This document shows positions 60,121 to 64,000 of a DNA stretch of 64,000 nucleotides, piece by piece. Numbering within the stretch: the stretch's first letter is position 1; each line of letters begins with the position of its first letter. Position numbers and translations under genes: made by a program. The stretch covers positions 1 to 64,000 of the forward strand of contig JASMLP010000069.1 of the NCBI GenBank assembly GCA_030748635.1, given 5' to 3'. This DNA comes from Planctomycetota bacterium (GTDB taxonomy: Bacteria > Planctomycetota > JACQVV01 > JASMLP01). The notes under the pieces were generated by a model. That model was not told where the DNA came from, did no database searches, and saw only the letters and a list, made by a program, of their open reading frames with translations.

Positions 60121-63100
60121 TTAAGTGGTGGAGAACTCGAGAGCGTCTTCGGTGCGCGTGGAGGTGGCCTCCAGAGTTTCGGAGATTCCTTCCGCGGGGT
60201 TCCATAGGGAACGGTCTCGAGCTTCGAGCAGCGTGTCGACCATGGCGCGGAAAGCTTCGGGATTGAGCTCGGCTAGCTGTTCGGCCATGGCTCGATCTTC
60301 GACGAAGGTTCGGGTGGTTTCGTCGAACACCCAGTCTTCGAGGCTTCGGGTGGTGGCCTGGAGACCGTAGAGGTTCTCCAGACGGGTTCGCAGTTCGGTG
60401 ACGCCTTCATACCCGTGGTCGATCATGGCGGAATACCATTTGGGGTTGAGCAGTTTCACCCGGGCCTCCCGCTGGCCCAACTCCTCGAGTCGGTCGATTC
60501 GGCCCAGAGCCGTGGTGGTGTCAGCGAGATAGACTTCGGCTCGACGACCGGTCTTCTCCTGAATCTGAAGGGAAAGCCCGCCAAGATAGTCGAAGTAGTG
60601 GTCCACATCGCTGAGGCCGATCTCCACCGAGTCCAGCGACTGGAGGACGCAGTCGGCGGTTCCGGTGAGTTCTCCGTAGAGATCCTGTTTGCGAACCAGC
60701 CCTTCACCGGAGACGAAGGCGAACGATTTGCGACTCCGGAAGATCTTGGCCAGTTCGGCATCGTTTTCCCAGGCTCCGGTATCGAGCGCGTAGTTGAGGT
60801 TGCCTCCGTAGGCTCCCGGCCCGTTGCCAAAAATGCGAAGACGGGCTTCCTGGGGAGAGAGTCCGGACGTTTCGAGAGATCGGGTCCGTTTTCGTATCCG
60901 ATTGGACGCTTCCGGTTCGTCCAGGTCGGCTACGGCTTGAACCGCCGAATCGAGCAGCGCCATCGATCCCGGAAAAACATCTCGGAAGATCCCGCTTACG
61001 GTCACCACGACATCGATTCGGGGGCGTTCAAGCTCCGCGAGAGGGATGGGGGTCACGACGCGGAGTCGACCGAGAGAATCTTCGGATATCCGGACCCCAA
61101 GGAGTTCGAAGGCGATGGCGAGGCTCTCTCCCCCGGTTTTGATGTTGTCCATGGCCCAGAGGACGAGCGAGACCGATTCGGGGAGTTCACCCCGATCTTC
61201 GACGCATCGGTCGAGAAAGCGTTTTACGGTGATCCGGGCCACGCTGCGAGCCGATGGAGAGGGGATATGGTCCGGGGAAAGTCCGTGGATATTGCGACCG
61301 GTGGGGAGCACCGAGGGGTTGCGCAGAGGATCGCCGCCGGGAGACGGGAACAGGTATCGACCACGAAGAGCGGCCCGAAGAGCTTCGAGTTCTTGACCGG
61401 CTGCGAGGTCCGAACGAAACCGTTCCAGAAAGTTGGCCAGGGATCGAAGGGATGCGACCGGTTGGCCAGGAAGGTCCTGAGCCAGGGTGTCGGGAGACTC
61501 GCCGGCTAACAGTTTCTGGACAATCGCGCGCGACTGATCTCCGAGCGATCGGATGCGTAGGGCAGCGGACGCGTCTCCTTTTCGGGCTCGATCCTGTAAG
61601 GTTTCGACCGGATCTTCTCCGGCTTTTTGCAACAGTCGAGTGATCGATGTGAGGCCCTGCTCGGGGCGATCGAAAGCCGCCGCATGGGTCATCTGTTCGA
61701 GTCGTTCTTCCCCTTTGGGATGTCGACCGAAAACGTGGAGCCCGCTGGCGATCAGTGTCCCTTCCAGTTCATACAGCGCGGTGAGCCAGCGATCGATCGC
61801 TCGATCTCGATCTTCTCCCTCCCGAGGCGTGGGGAGGTGGGCTCGATCCGCCGTGGCCAGGGCGGTCTCGAAGAGGGCGGTGCGTCGGGCCGGCTCGGAT
61901 TCACGACGGTAACTCAATGCGAGGTCTTTGAGGTTTGCGAGTTCCTTGTAGAGTCCGGCTTCGACTAGCGGTGGGGTCAGGTGACTGATCAGCGCCGCGG
62001 AGGAGCGACGACGGGCAATGGCTCCTTCGGCGGGATTGTTCACATTATAAACGTACAGGTTGGGTACATCTCCGATCAGTCGGGTCGGCCAGCAGTCGCC
62101 GGAAAGCCCGGCTTCCTTGCCCGGCATGAACTCCAGGGCTCCGTGGGTTCCCAGGTGGATGACTGCGTCCGCGGCAAAGACATCTCGGACGTAGGTCTGG
62201 TAGGCGGCGAATCCGTGCGTGGGTGAGGCGTCTCGTACGAAAAGGAGTTTCATCGGGTCGCCGTCGTAGCCAAATCCTGGTTGCGCTCCAACGAAGATGT
62301 TTCCGTACCGAACGGCGAAAAGGATCAGATCGGATCCATCCACGAAGAGAGCGCCCGGTGCGGCGCCCCAGTGCCGTTCGATTTCGGAGAGTCCCGCGGT
62401 GTGTTGGCGGTAAGTCGGTAGGTCGATGCGTAGGGGGTGGGTCTCGGTCAACTCCCCCTCGGCAGCACGTTCCATGTCTCGGAACTGCTCCAGAATCTTT
62501 TCCGGCGTTTCGGGAATGTCGCCCACATCGTACCCATCGGCTCGTAAAGTGAGCAGAATCTGATGAAGGCTCTGAAAGACGTCTAGATACGATGCGGTTC
62601 CGAGGGAGCCGGTTCCCGGAGGATATCGGAAGAGGCTGATAGCGATCTTCAGGTTTTCTCGGGGTTGGGTACGCAGACGGGTCCATCGCCGGACGCGTTC
62701 GGCAAATCGCTCCAGGTTGTCGGGATCGACGGAACGTCCGATCGGTTCGGTTTCGCTCCGACCCGGTCCGGCCAGGACCGTCGGTTCGATTCCTCCGTCG
62801 AGTTCGGGAAGAGCCACGTTGAGAGCGACCTGGACCGGATGAAGACCCTGGTGGCTACGGTGCCATCGGTCGAGCGTTTGGAAAGAGAGATGGATCGGTA
62901 CCAGATAGGGAACATCGAGCGGTCGTAGCGCTGCGATTGCTTCCTGAGGGCGGCTTTCGACGTGACCACCGACGAGCGGAAAACCGGCAAGGTTGACCAG
63001 GATATCGATGGCCAGCGGTTCCAGTCGGGCGAGTACGGGTCGATAGTCGAAGATCGAACCAAAAACGACCAAGGCGTTGAGTCGACGGCTCTCCAGGGCC

Positions 63101-63912
63101 TCGACAAGCGCTTCGATCGGAAGGGTGTCGTTGGCCAGGATCTGGCCTCTCAGGACCAGGATGGCGATTCGGGGGCGATGAATGCGCTCCGGCTCCAGCG
63201 ATTCGAGAGCCTGGATCAGTTTTTCAGGAGTCGAGTGGATCGTTCCTGTTTTGGGATGCCAGGCTCCGGTATCCGGATATCGGCGAGAAGCTCCGTAGGT
63301 CCCGGAAAGTTCTTGATATCCGTGGTGACGGTGGGCGACTCGAAGAATGAGATTGCGAATGTTCTCCGGGCTTCCTTCCATCCAGGCGGTGTAGCTCTCG
63401 ATGAAGGTTCGCATGTCCCCGAGTCGGCCGGGAATTAGGGCGAGGAGGCGAGGAAGGATGGTCAGGAAACGTTTCAGAAGTTTCTGGACCCGAGGATTCT
63501 GGAAAAAATGTCGGAGCGTAGAGGGAGCGGGGCCCCGTGATTGGGAAGGGCTCTTTTTCTTCGAGGTCTTTCTCATCGAGAAACGACCGACTCGTATCAG
63601 TTGCATGACTGCGCCGGACGAATGAAACGCCAGAGATGTGGTTTCGGGTCGCAGATGATCTCGGGCCAGTTCCACTAATCGTTGCGCGTGAGCTTCTTCG
63701 TGCAGGTGGGAGATCAGGACGAGGTCCGATTCGCTCAGAACCTGCGCGCAATGTTCACGATCCCGATTGCGCTGGACTTCAGATATGTCGATGACTTCGA
63801 AATGGATCGGAAAATGTGGCTGAGAGGAGGGATCGTTCAGTTGGTGGCAGGCTTGTTGAAGGGCGGCTGCACCCATCCCGTCCAGGGAGATGAGAGTCAC
63901 TCGAAAACTCAT
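60121..63912 (-). CDS. bchH: Magnesium chelatase large subunit (BchH/ChlH type)
   Basis: The 1263-residue length and motif order match BchH/ChlH rather than CobN. These include the N-terminal DUF3479-like region with WMEGSPENIRNLIL, YPDTGAWHP, VFGSIFDY in place of the family's FAGGLDF, LHPVQVALNVALPELDGGIEP, then GNIFVGAQPGFGYDGDP, HLGTHGALEFMPGKEAGLSGD and NNPAEGAIARRR. The subunit binds protoporphyrin IX and, with BchI/BchD, inserts Mg2+, the committed step of (bacterio)chlorophyll synthesis. BchI and BchD are not in the window. A CobN-like cobaltochelatase role cannot be fully excluded. It overlaps an upstream reading frame by ATGA, so it is probably inside an operon that continues beyond base 64000. 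Confidence 0.92.
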   Translation of the reverse strand: MSFRVTLISLDGMGAAALQQACHQLNDPSSQPHFPIHFEVIDISEVQRNRDREHCAQVLSESDLVLISHLHEEAHAQRLVELARDHLRPETTSLAFHSSGAVMQLIRVGRFSMRKTSKKKSPSQSRGPAPSTLRHFFQNPRVQKLLKRFLTILPRLLALIPGRLGDMRTFIESYTAWMEGSPENIRNLILRVAHRHHGYQELSGTYGASRRYPDTGAWHPKTGTIHSTPEKLIQALESLEPERIHRPRIAILVLRGQILANDTLPIEALVEALESRRLNALVVFGSIFDYRPVLARLEPLAIDILVNLAGFPLVGGHVESRPQEAIAALRPLDVPYLVPIHLSFQTLDRWHRSHQGLHPVQVALNVALPELDGGIEPTVLAGPGRSETEPIGRSVDPDNLERFAERVRRWTRLRTQPRENLKIAISLFRYPPGTGSLGTASYLDVFQSLHQILLTLRADGYDVGDIPETPEKILEQFRDMERAAEGELTETHPLRIDLPTYRQHTAGLSEIERHWGAAPGALFVDGSDLILFAVRYGNIFVGAQPGFGYDGDPMKLLFVRDASPTHGFAAYQTYVRDVFAADAVIHLGTHGALEFMPGKEAGLSGDCWPTRLIGDVPNLYVYNVNNPAEGAIARRRSSAALISHLTPPLVEAGLYKELANLKDLALSYRRESEPARRTALFETALATADRAHLPTPREGEDRDRAIDRWLTALYELEGTLIASGLHVFGRHPKGEERLEQMTHAAAFDRPEQGLTSITRLLQKAGEDPVETLQDRARKGDASAALRIRSLGDQSRAIVQKLLAGESPDTLAQDLPGQPVASLRSLANFLERFRSDLAAGQELEALRAALRGRYLFPSPGGDPLRNPSVLPTGRNIHGLSPDHIPSPSARSVARITVKRFLDRCVEDRGELPESVSLVLWAMDNIKTGGESLAIAFELLGVRISEDSLGRLRVVTPIPLAELERPRIDVVVTVSGIFRDVFPGSMALLDSAVQAVADLDEPEASNRIRKRTRSLETSGLSPQEARLRIFGNGPGAYGGNLNYALDTGAWENDAELAKIFRSRKSFAFVSGEGLVRKQDLYGELTGTADCVLQSLDSVEIGLSDVDHYFDYLGGLSLQIQEKTGRRAEVYLADTTTALGRIDRLEELGQREARVKLLNPKWYSAMIDHGYEGVTELRTRLENLYGLQATTRSLEDWVFDETTRTFVEDRAMAEQLAELNPEAFRAMVDTLLEARDRSLWNPAEGISETLEATSTRTEDALEFSTT

Positions 63913-64000
63913 GGGTCGAGTCTCGTCATCGATTCTATTCGGGTCGCGGCTTGAGAAGGATCCAGCGGATGAACAGGAACGAAGGGGAGATGATGGTGGG
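63909..64000 (-). CDS. C-terminal end of a gene upstream of bchH (partial)
   Basis: On the minus strand one frame is open from the window edge to a TGA that overlaps the bchH ATG as ATGA, the same 4-base coupling used elsewhere in this genome. About 30 residues are visible, ending IESMTRLDP. No family can be recognised from so little sequence. Confidence 0.4.
   Translation of the reverse strand, partial: HHHLPFVPVHPLDPSQAATRIESMTRLDP

Noticed and set aside
60415-61509. A 364-codon plus-strand frame opposite bchH
   Set aside because: It mirrors the conserved bchH coding sequence and shows no motif, signal or ribosome site.

Overview
The window looks like a chromosomal segment of a Gram-negative bacterium of the Planctomycetota type (inferred). 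The support is a cluster of habits common in that phylum: a large Ser/Thr kinase with TPRs divergent from an ECF-type sigma factor, a kinase fused to a formylglycine-generating-enzyme (SUMF1-like) domain, an NPCBM protein, a secreted alpha/alpha-toroid (squalene-cyclase-like) protein and very long TPR proteins. LptF/LptG, LolC/E-LolD and TolQ/TolR homologues show that the cell has an outer membrane. Coding density is high. No stretch over 300 bases lacks a gene, and I saw no rRNA, tRNA, insertion sequence, prophage or CRISPR array.

Layout. 1-747: 3' part of a Pro-Glu-Pro-Lys repeat protein with three short Cys2His2 repeats. 864-10976: a giant TPR lipoprotein, a zinc-ribbon protein, enoyl-CoA hydratase, cyclophilin, glycosyltransferase, NPCBM protein, L,D-transpeptidase-like protein and SpoU rRNA methyltransferase. 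11119-18855: a near-perfect sigma-54 promoter followed by TPR lipoprotein, two secreted coiled-coil proteins, TolQ/ExbB, TolR/ExbD and a TonB/TolA-like protein, then PspA and an FHA-GAF-PP2C phosphatase. I read this as an energised envelope-maintenance and stress locus. 18880-30250: endonuclease III, LPP20-like secreted protein, kinase-SUMF1 fusion, PabA/TrpG amidotransferase, LptF, LptG, an RDD protein, a WxxGxW lipoprotein, a zincin-like TPR protein, CysQ-like phosphatase, a Cys-rich DUF3109-like protein and a signal-peptidase-like protein. 30270-31933: a three-gene membrane operon of unknown function driven by an exact-consensus sigma-70 promoter. 32147-38820: ADP-ribosylglycohydrolase-like protein, WecA/TagO-like transferase, O-antigen ligase, DUF1015 protein and class V aminotransferase. 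39039-43494: a low-complexity secreted protein, a SUMF1 lipoprotein, LolC/E, LolD and a 46-residue membrane peptide. 43515-47987: aldo/keto reductase, zinc-ribbon TPR membrane protein, glucose-6-phosphate isomerase. 48013-55595: toroid protein, phosphohexomutase, a Thg1-like protein without its catalytic Asp, and a penicillin acylase. 55686-59451: sigma factor and kinase pair. 59463-64000: FMN reductase and a full-length BchH-type magnesium chelatase large subunit.

Three themes stand out. First, the sigma-54-driven Tol-like operon beside pspA is the best candidate for an undescribed system. Second, BchH is the (bacterio)chlorophyll-branch chelatase subunit and is unexpected in this lineage. 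Third, several enzyme-family members lack catalytic residues (L,D-transpeptidase, S26 peptidase, Thg1, ADP-ribosylglycohydrolase, zincin), which suggests repeated repurposing of enzyme folds. Several genes also have a sigma-70 -10 box 6-7 bases before the start codon and no Shine-Dalgarno sequence, implying leaderless mRNAs.
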